From positions 23,690 to 87,689 of the forward strand of contig CAMUXE010000010.1 of NCBI GenBank assembly GCA_947164605.1: DNA of 64,000 nt, in the 5' to 3' direction. The notes beneath the pieces were generated by a model, which did not search any database, was not told the origin of the DNA, and saw nothing but the letters and a program-made list of their open reading frames with translations. Each line of letters opens with the position of its first letter. The stretch's first letter is position 1. The DNA is from an uncultured Lachnospiraceae bacterium (GTDB lineage Bacteria; Bacillota; Clostridia; Lachnospirales; Lachnospiraceae). A program made the translations under genes and the position numbers. Shown here one piece after another: positions 11,494 through 20,920 of the stretch.

Positions 11494-11542
11494 ATGGCAG
11501 ATAGGTGCATTAAGCTTTTACAAGCAAGCATTTATCTGCCAT
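11494..11542 (+). other. Long inverted repeat between rpmH and rnpA
   Basis: ATGGCAGATA (11494-11503) and TATCTGCCAT (11533-11542) pair perfectly, and the adjoining GGTGC/GCATT can extend the stem. No U run follows, so it is more likely an RNA processing or stability element in the rpmH-rnpA messenger than a terminator. Confidence 0.6.
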
Positions 11543-11605
11543 TTGTCATATGTAAGGTGATTTTAAGATTATTTAAAGATTATTTTAGAAAAGAAGTATG
11601 GCAAT

Positions 11606-11986
11606 ATGAAATATGCAGATTTTGAAACATTAAGTTCCAACCGTGATTTTAGCCGAGTATATAACAAGCATCAGTCTAAGGCAGACAGATATATGGTTAT
11701 GTACATTTTGGAGAATGGTAGTGATACGTTAAGGTTGGGCGTATCAGTTAGTAAAAAAGTCGGGAATAGTATCGTCCGACACAGACTTGCCAGGTTGATA
11801 AGAGAGAGCTTTAGGCTTAATAGCAAAAGCATTATGAAAGGCTACGATATAGTTTTTGTGGCCAGAAACAACCTTAAGGGCAAGGGTTTCTATGAAACTC
11901 AGAAATCAATGCTTCATCTTTTGAAAGCAAGTTCAATATTGATGGAGAGTGAAAATGATAAGAAAGATTCTGATAGGAATCATTAG
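11606..11986 (+). CDS. rnpA: Ribonuclease P protein component
   Basis: Protein subunit of RNase P, which matures tRNA 5' ends together with the rnpB RNA. The 126-residue protein has the family signature [20 protein letters not shown] followed by RLIRESFR, and an N-terminal region [16 protein letters not shown] that matches the substrate-binding face. The ATG at 11606 has only a weak GAAG upstream, suggesting coupling to rpmH. The end overlaps the start of yidD by about 32 nt. Confidence 0.96.
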   Translation: MKYADFETLSSNRDFSRVYNKHQSKADRYMVMYILENGSDTLRLGVSVSKKVGNSIVRHRLARLIRESFRLNSKSIMKGYDIVFVARNNLKGKGFYETQKSMLHLLKASSILMESENDKKDSDRNH

Positions 11987-12215
11987 ATTTTATCAAAAGG
12001 TACTCTCTCCAATGAAGGGGAGAGCTACCTGTATTTATTATCCTACTTGTTCAGAGTACACTGCTAGCGCAATTAAAATCCATGGGCCTATTTTGGGCAT
12101 TTTGATGGGATTTTATAGGATATTAAGATGCAATCCCTTTTCAAAGGGAGGCTATGACCCGGTTCCAATAGAACCGATTTTTAAGAAAAAGAAAAAAAAT
12201 TCGAAAGGAAGGTAG
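11955..12215 (+). CDS. yidD: Membrane protein insertion efficiency factor YidD
   Basis: Small (86-residue) protein with an N-terminal amphipathic segment ([19 protein letters not shown]) and the family Cys motif YYPTCSEY, then [14 protein letters not shown]. The ATG at 11955 is favoured over a GTG 6 nt upstream because GGAG sits 7 nt before it. It overlaps rnpA and is followed 4 nt later by yidC, the usual order. YidD is thought to help YidC-dependent membrane insertion. Confidence 0.95.
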   Translation: MIRKILIGIIRFYQKVLSPMKGRATCIYYPTCSEYTASAIKIHGPILGILMGFYRILRCNPFSKGGYDPVPIEPIFKKKKKNSKGR

Positions 12216-12219
12216 ATTA

Positions 12220-13506
12220 TTGCAGGCTATATATACAGTAATTGAACCTATTGCAACTCTTCTCGGTTGGCTTATGAATATCCTTTTTAATGGATTAGAG
12301 GCAATGGGAATAGGAAATATTGCTATAGCAATCATCATATTCACAATTATTATCAGATTGATTCTCTTCCCATTGACTTACAAGCAGTCAAAGATGCAGA
12401 AACTCAATTCGATAATTGCACCAGAAGTTAGAAAAATTCAGCAGAAGTACGGCGACAACAAGAATGACCCAGCTACTATGCAGAAGATTCAGGAAGAGAC
12501 TAAGGCAGTTTATGAGAAGTATGGCGCATCACAGTTTGGTGGATGTTTACAGTTACTTATCCAGTTTCCAATACTTTTAGCTCTCTACCGTGTATTCCAG
12601 AGAATACCTATGTACATCGGATCAATTAAGAATATCTATGTAAATATTCTTTCTTCTGACGGTGGATTATGGTCAAATGCTGGATTTGCCGAGTACATGT
12701 CAGCAAACTTTAAGACTAGCATGATTTCAAATCCTGATTGGAATAATGTAAACGATGCTGTTGTAGGCTTAAATGCACTCAGCCAGGATCAGTGGAATCA
12801 GGTTATGGACCAGTTTCCAAATGCTCATGACCTCATAGTGTCAAATCTTGACCAGGTTAACAGAATGAATACTCTCTTTGGAGTAAATGTTTCACAGATA
12901 CCTACTCTTGGTTTAACACTCGCTGCACTTATACCTTTGCTTGCAGCTTTAGCTCAGTACTTAAGCACTAAGACAATGCAGAGCAAGCAGGAAATGGCAG
13001 CAATGGAGGATAACCCAGCTGCAGCATCTATGAAGATGATGACAATTATGGGACCTTTGATGACAGCATTTATCGGATTCTCCGTACCAGCAGGCCTTGG
13101 TATTTACTGGATTGCTACATCAGTATTTCAGACTGTTATGCAGATTTTAATCAACAGACATTTTGATAAGATTGGCACAGACAAGATTATTGAGAAGAGC
13201 ATTGAAAAGCGTAACAAGAAGCTTGCAAAGAAGGGTATAGACCCTACAACAATCTCAAAGAATGCTACAAAGTCTACAAAGGCTGTAAGCAACGAGAATA
13301 AGATTAACGCTTCTAAGGCTAAGGCTGAATCTTTAGCTGCAAAGAAGAAAGAGAATGACAAGAAGATCAAGGACCTCTTACAGGAAGCAAAGAATGTGGA
13401 TAAGAGCAGCAAAAAATCTTCTGATTCATCAAAAAAATCAGGACCAAAGTCTCTTGCAGACAGGGCAAATATGGTTTCTAAGTATAATGAGAAAAATAAT
13501 AAATAA
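12220..13506 (+). CDS. yidC: Membrane protein insertase YidC/OxaA
   Basis: Inserts membrane proteins alone or with Sec. The 428 residues contain the Oxa1-type segments: GIGNIAIAIIIFTIIIRLILF, the conserved QSKMQKLNSIIAPEVRKIQQ loop, GGCLQLLIQFPILLALYRVF and two C-terminal membrane helices (LGLTLAALIPLLAALAQYL and FSVPAGLGIYWIATSVFQTV). A strongly basic Lys/Ser-rich tail of about 100 residues could contact the ribosome. It starts with TTG at 12220, with AAGGAAGG upstream. Confidence 0.96.
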   Translation: MQAIYTVIEPIATLLGWLMNILFNGLEAMGIGNIAIAIIIFTIIIRLILFPLTYKQSKMQKLNSIIAPEVRKIQQKYGDNKNDPATMQKIQEETKAVYEKYGASQFGGCLQLLIQFPILLALYRVFQRIPMYIGSIKNIYVNILSSDGGLWSNAGFAEYMSANFKTSMISNPDWNNVNDAVVGLNALSQDQWNQVMDQFPNAHDLIVSNLDQVNRMNTLFGVNVSQIPTLGLTLAALIPLLAALAQYLSTKTMQSKQEMAAMEDNPAAASMKMMTIMGPLMTAFIGFSVPAGLGIYWIATSVFQTVMQILINRHFDKIGTDKIIEKSIEKRNKKLAKKGIDPTTISKNATKSTKAVSNENKINASKAKAESLAAKKKENDKKIKDLLQEAKNVDKSSKKSSDSSKKSGPKSLADRANMVSKYNEKNNK

Positions 13507-13523
13507 TTGGGGAGAATTTACAG

Positions 13524-14522
13524 ATGGACGAAAAATTTATTGAGGTAAGTGGCAGAAATGTAGAGGAAGCACTCACAAATGCAGTTACTAAGCTTGCAAC
13601 ACCAAGTGATAGAATTATTTATGAAGTTATTGAAAAAGGAAGCAATGGAGTTCTCGGAATTGGTAAGAAGCCTGCTATCATCAAGGCAAGAGTAAAGACT
13701 GATGAAGAGCTTTTAGCTGACATCAAGGAAGAGCAGATGAAGGCTAGACTTGAAGAGCAGGAGAAGCTTGCAGAAAAGGCTAAGACAGCAGTAGAGGCAA
13801 ATACAGCATCTGAGGCTAGAGTTGAGACTCCTAAGACAGAAGTTAAGTCAGAAGCTAAGATTGAGGCTAAGGCTGAAAAGAAGGCAGAGCCTAAGACAGA
13901 AGTTAAGGCAGAGGCTAAGGCTGAGGCTAAGGCAGATGCTAAAGCCAGCGATAATTCTCTTAGAGAGGATGATGAGAAGAATGAGAAGTACACAAGCGTT
14001 CTCAGCCATGAAGAGATTGAAAAGAGAGTTAAGGACTTCCTTGACGGCGTATTTGCTGCAATGAATATGCAGGTTGAAATCAAGTTTGATTTCTCTGATC
14101 CAGAGTGTGTTGATATTGACCTTCTTGGAGACAACATGGGTGTACTTATCGGTAAGAGAGGACAGACACTCGATTCACTTCAGTATCTTACAAGTCTTGT
14201 TGTTAACAAGGGTAAGAACAAGTATGTAAGAATTAAGCTTGATACTGAGGATTACAGAAAGAGAAGAAAAGAGACTCTTGAGAACCTTGCTAAGAATTTA
14301 GCTTACAAGGTTAAGAGAAGCAGAAGATCAGTTTCTCTTGAACCTATGAATCCATATGAGAGAAGAATTATCCACTCAGCACTTCAGAATGATCGTTTTG
14401 TATCAACAAGAAGTGAGGGTGAAGAGCCTTTCAGACATGTTATTGTATTCATAGACAAGGATAAGAACCAGGATAGAGCTTCTGACAGAAACTCAGATAG
14501 AAAGCAGAATAGAGCTGAATAA
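13524..14522 (+). CDS. jag: Jag/KhpB RNA-binding protein
   Basis: RNA-binding protein usually encoded after yidC. It has an N-terminal Jag domain (FIEVSGRNVEEALTNAVTKL, then GVLGIGKKPAIIKAR). A long low-complexity linker of Ala, Glu and Lys follows (about residues 75-145, KAEAKAEKKAEPKTEVKAE-like repeats). After it come a KH domain with the GxxG loop IGKRGQTLDSLQ and an R3H domain ending EGEEPFRHVIVF. ATG at 13524 after GGGGAG. KhpB with KhpA affects cell division and small-RNA biology in other Firmicutes; that is family knowledge. Confidence 0.95.
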   Translation: MDEKFIEVSGRNVEEALTNAVTKLATPSDRIIYEVIEKGSNGVLGIGKKPAIIKARVKTDEELLADIKEEQMKARLEEQEKLAEKAKTAVEANTASEARVETPKTEVKSEAKIEAKAEKKAEPKTEVKAEAKAEAKADAKASDNSLREDDEKNEKYTSVLSHEEIEKRVKDFLDGVFAAMNMQVEIKFDFSDPECVDIDLLGDNMGVLIGKRGQTLDSLQYLTSLVVNKGKNKYVRIKLDTEDYRKRRKETLENLAKNLAYKVKRSRRSVSLEPMNPYERRIIHSALQNDRFVSTRSEGEEPFRHVIVFIDKDKNQDRASDRNSDRKQNRAE

Positions 14523-14525
14523 AAA

Positions 14526-15917
14526 ATGGAACGTACGATTGCTGCGATATCAACCGGTACGATGAATAGTGGAGGCATCAGCATCGTCCGAATGAGCGGT
14601 GCTGATGCCATTCTTATTGCTGACAAAGTTTTTGAGGCTAAGAATGGTAAAAGTCTTGCAGATGCTGCATCTCACACAGTTCACTACGGTTTGATAAAGG
14701 ATGACCAAAAGGTCATAGATGAGGCTTTGGTAATACTTATGAAAGCCCCAAATACATATACCAGACAGGACATTGTGGAAATTAATTGTCACGGTGGAAT
14801 CCTGGTTACAAGGCTTGTGCTGGAGACTCTTTTAAAGCACGGAGCCGTCTTGGCTGAACCTGGCGAGTTTACTAAGCTGGCCTTCTTAAACGGAAGAATA
14901 GACTTATCCCAGGCTGAGGCTGTTATTGATTTGATTAATTCAGGCAACAAATATGCTTTAAAAGCCTCAGTTGGTCAGTTGAAAGGAAAGTTATCCACAG
15001 CCGTAAGAGGCTTAAGAGATGACATTCTTGACAAGATAGCCTATATTGAGGCGGCTCTTGATGATCCTGAACATTATGACTTGACAGATTATGTTGATTA
15101 CTTGTGGAAAAATGTGGAAAACTATGTGGACAATGTGGAAAAGCTTTTAGCCACATCCGACGAAGGCCGCATAATTAAAGAGGGAATCAATACGTGCATA
15201 TTGGGGAAAACTAATGTTGGTAAGTCAAGTCTGCTAAATGCCTTAGCAAAAGAGGAGCTTGCAATTGTCACAGACATAGCTGGAACTACCAGAGATGCTG
15301 TAAAAGAGCAGGTTATGATTGATGGTATCATGCTCAATCTTATAGATACGGCAGGTATCAGAGAGACTGATGACATTGTGGAAAACATTGGTATTAACAA
15401 GGCTAAGGACTATGCCAGAAAGGCTGAGTTAGTTATCCACGTTCTCGATGGCTCTAAATCTATAAGTCAGGAGGACCTGAGTATTATAGAGAGTTTAAAG
15501 GACAAGAAGGTTATAACAATTATCAACAAGTCAGACCTTGACTCAAAGCTTGATTGTCAAGTCTTAGAGAGGGAGCTTAAAGATAAGTATAGTCTTGAAG
15601 CTAAGGTTATTAGACTATCAGCCCTTACAGGTCAGGGACTTGACGAACTGGGAGCTGCTATAAAGGATATGTTCTTTAAAGGCCATATTCAGGCAGATGA
15701 AGATATTGTTATTATGAATGAGCGTCACAGATCACTCCTTATAGAGACACTTGAAAGTTTAAAGAAGGTTGAATCAGGTATCAGGGAGGGCTTTACAGAA
15801 GACTTTTTAACAATTGATCTGATGGATGCATACGAAAAACTTGGTTTGATAATTGGCCAGCAAGTGGAAGATGATCTCGCTGACAGGATATTTGCCAAGT
15901 TCTGTATGGGTAAGTAG
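14526..15917 (+). CDS. mnmE: tRNA modification GTPase MnmE
   Basis: GTPase that with MnmG installs the (carboxymethyl)aminomethyl group at the wobble uridine of certain tRNAs. The 463 residues contain the N-terminal formyl-folate-like domain, the G domain with G1 [15 protein letters not shown]3 [10 protein letters not shown] and G4 NKSD, and the C-terminal catalytic FCMGK (usually FCIGK). It begins 3 nt after jag and is followed 14 nt later by mnmG. The coding sequence contains one perfect DnaA box (14991-14999) and three TGTGGAAAA-type boxes (15103-15142). Confidence 0.97.
   Translation: MERTIAAISTGTMNSGGISIVRMSGADAILIADKVFEAKNGKSLADAASHTVHYGLIKDDQKVIDEALVILMKAPNTYTRQDIVEINCHGGILVTRLVLETLLKHGAVLAEPGEFTKLAFLNGRIDLSQAEAVIDLINSGNKYALKASVGQLKGKLSTAVRGLRDDILDKIAYIEAALDDPEHYDLTDYVDYLWKNVENYVDNVEKLLATSDEGRIIKEGINTCILGKTNVGKSSLLNALAKEELAIVTDIAGTTRDAVKEQVMIDGIMLNLIDTAGIRETDDIVENIGINKAKDYARKAELVIHVLDGSKSISQEDLSIIESLKDKKVITIINKSDLDSKLDCQVLERELKDKYSLEAKVIRLSALTGQGLDELGAAIKDMFFKGHIQADEDIVIMNERHRSLLIETLESLKKVESGIREGFTEDFLTIDLMDAYEKLGLIIGQQVEDDLADRIFAKFCMGK
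14991..15142. promoter_or_regulatory. DnaA-box-like cluster within mnmE
   Basis: TTATCCACA at 14991-14999, then TGTGGAAAA at 15103-15111, 15113-15121 and 15134-15142, with TGTGGACAA at 15125-15133. The spacing of the last four (9-12 bp) is close to one helical turn. The coding stretch is rich in Trp-Lys-Asn-Val-Glu-type words, so this may be chance. Confidence 0.35.
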
Positions 15918-15931
15918 AAAGGAAGTTTACT

Positions 15932-17815
15932 ATGCCACATATCACGGAAGAATATGATGTAGTAGTTGTCGGAGCTGGACATGCTGGCTGCGAGGCTGCT
16001 TTAGCCAGTGCTAGATTGGGACTTGAGACAATCTGCTTTACAGTCAGCAATGACAGTATTGCTCTTATGCCATGCAATCCAAATATAGGTGGCAGCTCAA
16101 AAGGCCATCTTGTAAGGGAGATAGATGCACTTGGCGGTGAGATGGGAAAGAATATAGATGCAACATTTATCCAGTCCAAGATGCTTAACACTTCTAAGGG
16201 ACCTGCAGTTCATTCACTTAGAGCTCAGGCTGACAAGTCTGAATATTCGAGACGTATGAGAAGTACCCTTGAAAATCAGGAGCACCTCATCGTAAGGCAG
16301 GCAGAGGTAGCTGAGCTTATTGTTGAGGACGGAGTTGTAGGCGGAGTTAAGACTGTGTCTGGTGCAACATATCGTGCCAAGGCAGTAGTTCTTTGTACAG
16401 GTGTTTACCTCAAGGCTAGATGTATCTACGGTGATATTAGTTATGAGACAGGCCCTAACGGTCTTATGCCTGCTAGCAAACTCACAGAATCCCTGATTAA
16501 AAACGGAATTGAGGTCAGAAGGTTCAAGACAGGTACACCAGCCAGAGTTGACAAGAGATCTATAGATTTCAGCAAGATGGAGGAGCAGTTTGGAGATAAG
16601 GAAGTAATACCTTTTTCTTTTACTACCGACAGGGCAAGTGTACAGAAGGAGCAAGTTTCTTGCTGGCTTACTTACACCAATGAAGAGACTCATAAAATTA
16701 TCAGGGACAATATAGATAGATCGCCCTTATATTCTGGAGTTATCCACTCAACAGGACCTAGATATTGTCCATCGATTGAGGATAAGGTCGTAAAATTTGC
16801 CGATAAAGACAGACATCAGGTCTTTATAGAGCCTGAAGGTTTTTACACCAATGAGATGTATCTGGGAGGCATGTCATCTTCAATGCCAGAGGATGTCCAG
16901 TACGCTATGTATAAGACAGTTCCTGGTCTTGAAAATGTCAAGATTATTAGAAATGCTTATGCTATCGAGTATGATTGCATCAATGCTATTCAGTTGAGAC
17001 CAAGTCTTGAGTTTAAAAAAATCAAGGGTCTTTTCTCAGGTGGCCAGATTAATGGAAGTTCTGGTTATGAGGAGGCTGCAGCTCAGGGACTTGTTGCCGG
17101 CATCAATGCAGCTCTCAGCGTAAAGAAAGAGGAACCACTTATCTTAGACCGCTCACAGGCTTATATAGGTGTTCTTATAGATGATCTTGTAACCAAGGAG
17201 ACTATGGAGCCTTACCGTATGATGACTTCCAGAGCTGAGTACAGACTTATACTTCGCCAGGACAATGCGGATGAGAGATTGACAAAGCTTGGTTATAGGG
17301 TAGGTCTTATCGACCAGGAGCGTATGGATAAGACTATAGAGAAGTATAATCTTGTTAAAGATGAAGTTGAGAGAGTCAGAGGGGTCAATGTAGGCACTTC
17401 CGACCAGGTTCAGGAAGTCTTAAGAAGGTGCGGCAGCCAGGAATTAACAACTGGTACTAGTCTTGCAGACTTAATCAAGAGACCAGAACTCTCTTATCAG
17501 GCTCTTGCTGAGATTGATAAGTACAGGCCAGAACTAGCTGTAGAAGTTGCAGAGCAGGTCAATATTTATCTCAAATACGAGGGCTATATAAGCAGACAGT
17601 TAAGACAGGTAGAGCATTTTAAGAAACTTGAGAATAAGATTATTCCAGAAAACCTTGATTACGACAGCATACAGGGCTTGAGAATAGAGGCTAAGCAAAA
17701 ACTTGCTAAGCTGAGACCTCACTCAATAGGTCAGGCATCAAGAATTTCAGGAGTATCGCCTGCTGATATATCAGTTTTGCTTGTAAGTTTAGAGACAAGG
17801 TCACGCCGCGGCTAA
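15932..17815 (+). CDS. mnmG: tRNA uridine 5-carboxymethylaminomethyl modification enzyme MnmG
   Basis: FAD-binding partner of MnmE (GidA family). The 627 residues start with [20 protein letters not shown], a Rossmann dinucleotide loop, followed by the family motifs [20 protein letters not shown] and the Cys-containing YCPSIEDKV, and end in a helical MnmE-binding region. It lies 14 nt after mnmE with AAAGGAAG before the ATG. Length and motif order are normal for the family. Confidence 0.97.
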   Translation: MPHITEEYDVVVVGAGHAGCEAALASARLGLETICFTVSNDSIALMPCNPNIGGSSKGHLVREIDALGGEMGKNIDATFIQSKMLNTSKGPAVHSLRAQADKSEYSRRMRSTLENQEHLIVRQAEVAELIVEDGVVGGVKTVSGATYRAKAVVLCTGVYLKARCIYGDISYETGPNGLMPASKLTESLIKNGIEVRRFKTGTPARVDKRSIDFSKMEEQFGDKEVIPFSFTTDRASVQKEQVSCWLTYTNEETHKIIRDNIDRSPLYSGVIHSTGPRYCPSIEDKVVKFADKDRHQVFIEPEGFYTNEMYLGGMSSSMPEDVQYAMYKTVPGLENVKIIRNAYAIEYDCINAIQLRPSLEFKKIKGLFSGGQINGSSGYEEAAAQGLVAGINAALSVKKEEPLILDRSQAYIGVLIDDLVTKETMEPYRMMTSRAEYRLILRQDNADERLTKLGYRVGLIDQERMDKTIEKYNLVKDEVERVRGVNVGTSDQVQEVLRRCGSQELTTGTSLADLIKRPELSYQALAEIDKYRPELAVEVAEQVNIYLKYEGYISRQLRQVEHFKKLENKIIPENLDYDSIQGLRIEAKQKLAKLRPHSIGQASRISGVSPADISVLLVSLETRSRRG

Positions 17816-17889
17816 GAAGGCTTAAGTTGGAATGATTAAGTTATAAGGCTTAAGTTTATGTGACATACACGAAAGGATTGTCGATAAAG

Positions 17890-18636
17890 ATGAATAGAGA
17901 TGAATTCGTATCTAGCCTGGAAAAAATAGATGTGAGTCTAAGTCAGAATCAGGCAGATATGCTTGATAAATACTATGAGATGCTGATTGAGAAGAATAAG
18001 GTTATGAACCTGACAGCTATCACAGACTATGAAGAAGTACTTATTAAGCACTTTTTCGACAGTCTGACCTTGAGATATGCCTTAAATAAGGCTGGAATCT
18101 CAGAAGAGCTTGATGGTAAGACATTGGTCGATGTTGGAACTGGAGCTGGCTTTCCTGGTATGGTCCTAAAAGTTGCCTACCCTAAGCTTAAGGTAACCTT
18201 GCTTGACTCATTGAATAAGAGACTCAACTTCCTCAATGAGGTTATTGATGAACTCAAGTTAGAGGATATCAATACAGTCCATGCTAGAGCTGAGGAGGGA
18301 GCAAGAAATAAGGCTCACAGAGAGAGCTATGATTTAGGAGTCTCAAGGGCCGTGGCTAATATGGCTACTCTCACAGAGTACGTGCTTCCCTACGTCAAGC
18401 TTGGAGGCTTATTCATAGCATATAAGTCCCAGACAGCTGATGAGGAGCTTGAAAGTGCCAAGAAGGCAATTGCTCTTATGGGCGGAGAAATCGTAGATAA
18501 TATAAAGTTTGAAATAAAGGATATTGATGGCACTTCTATGGAGAGAGATCTTGTGATAATCAAGAAGGTCAAAAAGACACCTGCCAAGTATCCTAGAAAA
18601 GCCGGAACCCCAAGCAAGGAGCCTATAGTGGGTTAA
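17890..18636 (+). CDS. rsmG: 16S rRNA (guanine-N7) methyltransferase RsmG
   Basis: S-adenosylmethionine-dependent enzyme that methylates G527 of 16S rRNA (E. coli numbering). The SAM-binding loop VDVGTGAGFPGMVLKVAYP and the preceding LTAITDYEEVLIKHFFDSL are diagnostic. The ATG at 17890 is the best start (MNRDEFVSSLEKI); AAAGGA lies a rather long 12 nt upstream. It closes the origin-proximal plus-strand operon. The upstream 75-bp gap has two copies of GGCTTAAGTT. Confidence 0.95.
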   Translation: MNRDEFVSSLEKIDVSLSQNQADMLDKYYEMLIEKNKVMNLTAITDYEEVLIKHFFDSLTLRYALNKAGISEELDGKTLVDVGTGAGFPGMVLKVAYPKLKVTLLDSLNKRLNFLNEVIDELKLEDINTVHARAEEGARNKAHRESYDLGVSRAVANMATLTEYVLPYVKLGGLFIAYKSQTADEELESAKKAIALMGGEIVDNIKFEIKDIDGTSMERDLVIIKKVKKTPAKYPRKAGTPSKEPIVG

Positions 18637-18638
18637 CC

Positions 18639-18706
18639 TTGATTTTTATGGGATTAGTTGTATAATAAAACATACTATGCCGCTATAGATTAAAATGGCA
18701 TAGTGT
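18639..18706 (+). promoter_or_regulatory. suf operon promoter with 5' hairpin
   Basis: TTGATT (18639-18644) and TATAAT (18661-18666) with a 16-bp spacer. Directly at the expected 5' end of the RNA, ACTATGCC (18674-18681) and GGCATAGT (18697-18704) form an 8-bp inverted repeat around a 15-nt loop. It may be an operator for an iron- or Fe-S-responsive regulator or a stabilising RNA hairpin; no known regulator motif is recognised. Confidence 0.65.
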
Positions 18707-18747
18707 ATTTAGATTTTTAGAAAGCTATTTAGCAGAATGGAGTATAT

Positions 18748-19494
18748 ATGTCAGAATTGCTCAGAGTAGAAAATGTCCATGCACTTGCGGATGACAAGCA
18801 GATTTTAAATGGTCTCAACCTTGAGATTAAAAAAGGTGAAACACATGTAATTATGGGACCAAACGGTGCAGGAAAGAGTACCCTTGACAGTGTCATTATG
18901 GGCAATCCTCAGTACAAGGTTACAGAGGGAAAGGTATTCTTTGAGGGTGAGGATATCACAGCTCTCAAGGCAGATGCCCGTGCAAGAAAGGGAATCTTCC
19001 TCTCATTCCAGACACCTGAAGAGGTTCCTGGTGTAACTTTGGAAGACTTCTTAAGAGTATGCAGAAGAAATATGACAGGTCAGCCACTCAAGGTATTTGC
19101 CTTCAGAAAAGAGCTTAAGGCTCTTATGGATGATCTTGATATGGATCCTTCATATGCTTCAAGATATCTCAATGTTGGATTCTCAGGTGGTGAGAAGAAA
19201 AAGTCTGAGATTCTTCAGATGCTTGTACTCCAGCCAAAGCTTGCTATGCTTGATGAGACAGATTCAGGCCTTGATGTAGATGCTGTAAGAGTAGTATCTA
19301 AGGGAATTAAGAAGTTTAAGAATGAGGATAACTCACTTCTTATTATCACTCACAATGCAAGAATCTTAGAGAATCTTGATATTGACAAGGTACATATCCT
19401 CTATAACGGTAGAATTATAAAGACAGCAGGTCCAGAACTTATCGAGGAAGTAAATACAAACGGTTTTGCCAACATTATCGGCAAGGAGGACTAA
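18748..19494 (+). CDS. sufC: Fe-S cluster assembly ATPase SufC
   Basis: ABC-type ATPase of the SufBCD scaffold. Walker A GPNGAGKST is near residues 37-45, the ABC signature reads FSGGEKKKSEI and Walker B is LAMLDETDSGLDVDAV, with the SufC-specific DSGLD. 248 residues, normal length. ATG at 18748 with GGAG upstream. First gene of sufCBDSU; sufB starts 2 nt after it stops. Confidence 0.97.
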   Translation: MSELLRVENVHALADDKQILNGLNLEIKKGETHVIMGPNGAGKSTLDSVIMGNPQYKVTEGKVFFEGEDITALKADARARKGIFLSFQTPEEVPGVTLEDFLRVCRRNMTGQPLKVFAFRKELKALMDDLDMDPSYASRYLNVGFSGGEKKKSEILQMLVLQPKLAMLDETDSGLDVDAVRVVSKGIKKFKNEDNSLLIITHNARILENLDIDKVHILYNGRIIKTAGPELIEEVNTNGFANIIGKED

Positions 19495-19496
19495 CA

Positions 19497-20903
19497 TTGG
19501 CATCTAGCAAAGATAAAGTTTCGGAAGTCAATCAGTCCATCTATGATTTTAGATATGCTGAGAATGCTTCCTACAAGACAGATTCTGGTCTTACAGAAGA
19601 TATAGTAAGACAGATAAGCAAAGAAAAGCACGATCCAGACTGGATGTTAGATTTTAGACTTAAGAGCCTTGAAATCTACAACAGTATGACAATTCCAGAA
19701 TGGGGACCACCAATAGATGGCCTTCACATGGAAGATATCGTAACCTATATCAAGCCAAATACTGATATGAAGGGCAAGTGGGATGAGGTCCCAGACGATA
19801 TCAAAGATACATTTGAAAAGTTGGGAATTCCACAGGCAGAGAGAGAGTCTTTGGCTGGTGTTGGTGCCCAGTACGATTCAGAAGTTGTATATCACAACGT
19901 AAAGAAAGAAGTTGAGGAGCAGGGTGTTATTTACACTGATATGGAGAGTGCGCTGACAGGCGAGTACTCTGATATTGTGAAAGAGCACTTCATGAAGCTG
20001 GTACCTCCAACAGACCACAAATTTGCCGCACTGCATGGTGCTGTATGGTCAGGTGGTTCTTTTGTATATGTGCCAGCAGGAGTCCATGTGGATATTCCTC
20101 TTCAGTCATATTTCAGACTTAATGCGGCCGGTGCAGGCCAGTTTGAGCACACTCTTATTGTGGTTGAGCCAGGTGCTTACCTCCACTTTATAGAGGGCTG
20201 TTCAGCTCCTAAGTACAATGTTGCCAATCTCCACGCAGGTTGCGTAGAGCTCTTTGTTGGCGATGGCGCTAGACTCAGATACTCTACAATTGAAAACTGG
20301 TCTAAAAACATGTACAACCTCAACACCAAGCGTGCTACAGTCGGCAAGGATGGCATTATGGAGTGGGTTTCTGGTTCATTTGGATCACACACTTCATATC
20401 TTTATCCAATGACTATCTTAAAGGGTGATAATTCAAAGATGGAATTCACAGGTATCACATTTGCCGGCAAGGGCCAGCAGCTTGATACAGGTGATAAGGT
20501 AGTGCATATTGGTAAGAATACCAGCTCACATATCTCGACAAAGTCTATATCCAAGGATGGCGGCGAATGTGTATATAGAGGCGAGGTTACTATCACTGAG
20601 AATGCTGCTAACAGCCGTTCATCAGTTAACTGTGACAGCCTTATGCTTGATTCAATCTCAAGATCTGACACAATTCCAGCTATGGATATAAGAAATGCCA
20701 CATCTGATGTGGGCCATGAGGCGAAGATTGGCCGAATCAGCGATGAAGCTGTATTCTACCTGATGAGCCGTGGTATGTCTGAGGAAGACGCTAAATCTAT
20801 GATTGTTAGCGGTTTCGCAGAGCCAGTAGCTAAGGAACTTCCACTTGAGTATGCGGTTGAGATGAACAATCTTATCAAGCTTGAGATGGATACTAGAGAC
20901 TGA
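19497..20903 (+). CDS. sufB: Fe-S cluster assembly scaffold SufB
   Basis: Scaffold on which Fe-S clusters are built, in complex with SufC and SufD. 468 residues with the typical SufB stretches YDSEVVYHNVKKEVEEQGVI, GAVWSGGSFVYVPAGVHVDI, HFIEGCSAPKYNVANLHAG and the C-terminal core GHEAKIGRISDEAVFYLMSR. It starts with TTG at 19497 preceded by AAGGAGG inside the sufC stop region. Motif content separates it from SufD, which follows. Confidence 0.97.
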   Translation: MASSKDKVSEVNQSIYDFRYAENASYKTDSGLTEDIVRQISKEKHDPDWMLDFRLKSLEIYNSMTIPEWGPPIDGLHMEDIVTYIKPNTDMKGKWDEVPDDIKDTFEKLGIPQAERESLAGVGAQYDSEVVYHNVKKEVEEQGVIYTDMESALTGEYSDIVKEHFMKLVPPTDHKFAALHGAVWSGGSFVYVPAGVHVDIPLQSYFRLNAAGAGQFEHTLIVVEPGAYLHFIEGCSAPKYNVANLHAGCVELFVGDGARLRYSTIENWSKNMYNLNTKRATVGKDGIMEWVSGSFGSHTSYLYPMTILKGDNSKMEFTGITFAGKGQQLDTGDKVVHIGKNTSSHISTKSISKDGGECVYRGEVTITENAANSRSSVNCDSLMLDSISRSDTIPAMDIRNATSDVGHEAKIGRISDEAVFYLMSRGMSEEDAKSMIVSGFAEPVAKELPLEYAVEMNNLIKLEMDTRD

Positions 20904-20920
20904 TATATAGGAGGATGATT

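Noticed and set aside
13619..14137. 172-codon minus-strand frame opposite jag
   Set aside because: Its Ala/Ser/Leu-rich product is only the reverse of the Lys/Ala/Glu repeat region of jag.
16214..16693. 159-codon minus-strand frame opposite mnmG
   Set aside because: It is antisense to a highly conserved gene with no start signal or recognisable domain.
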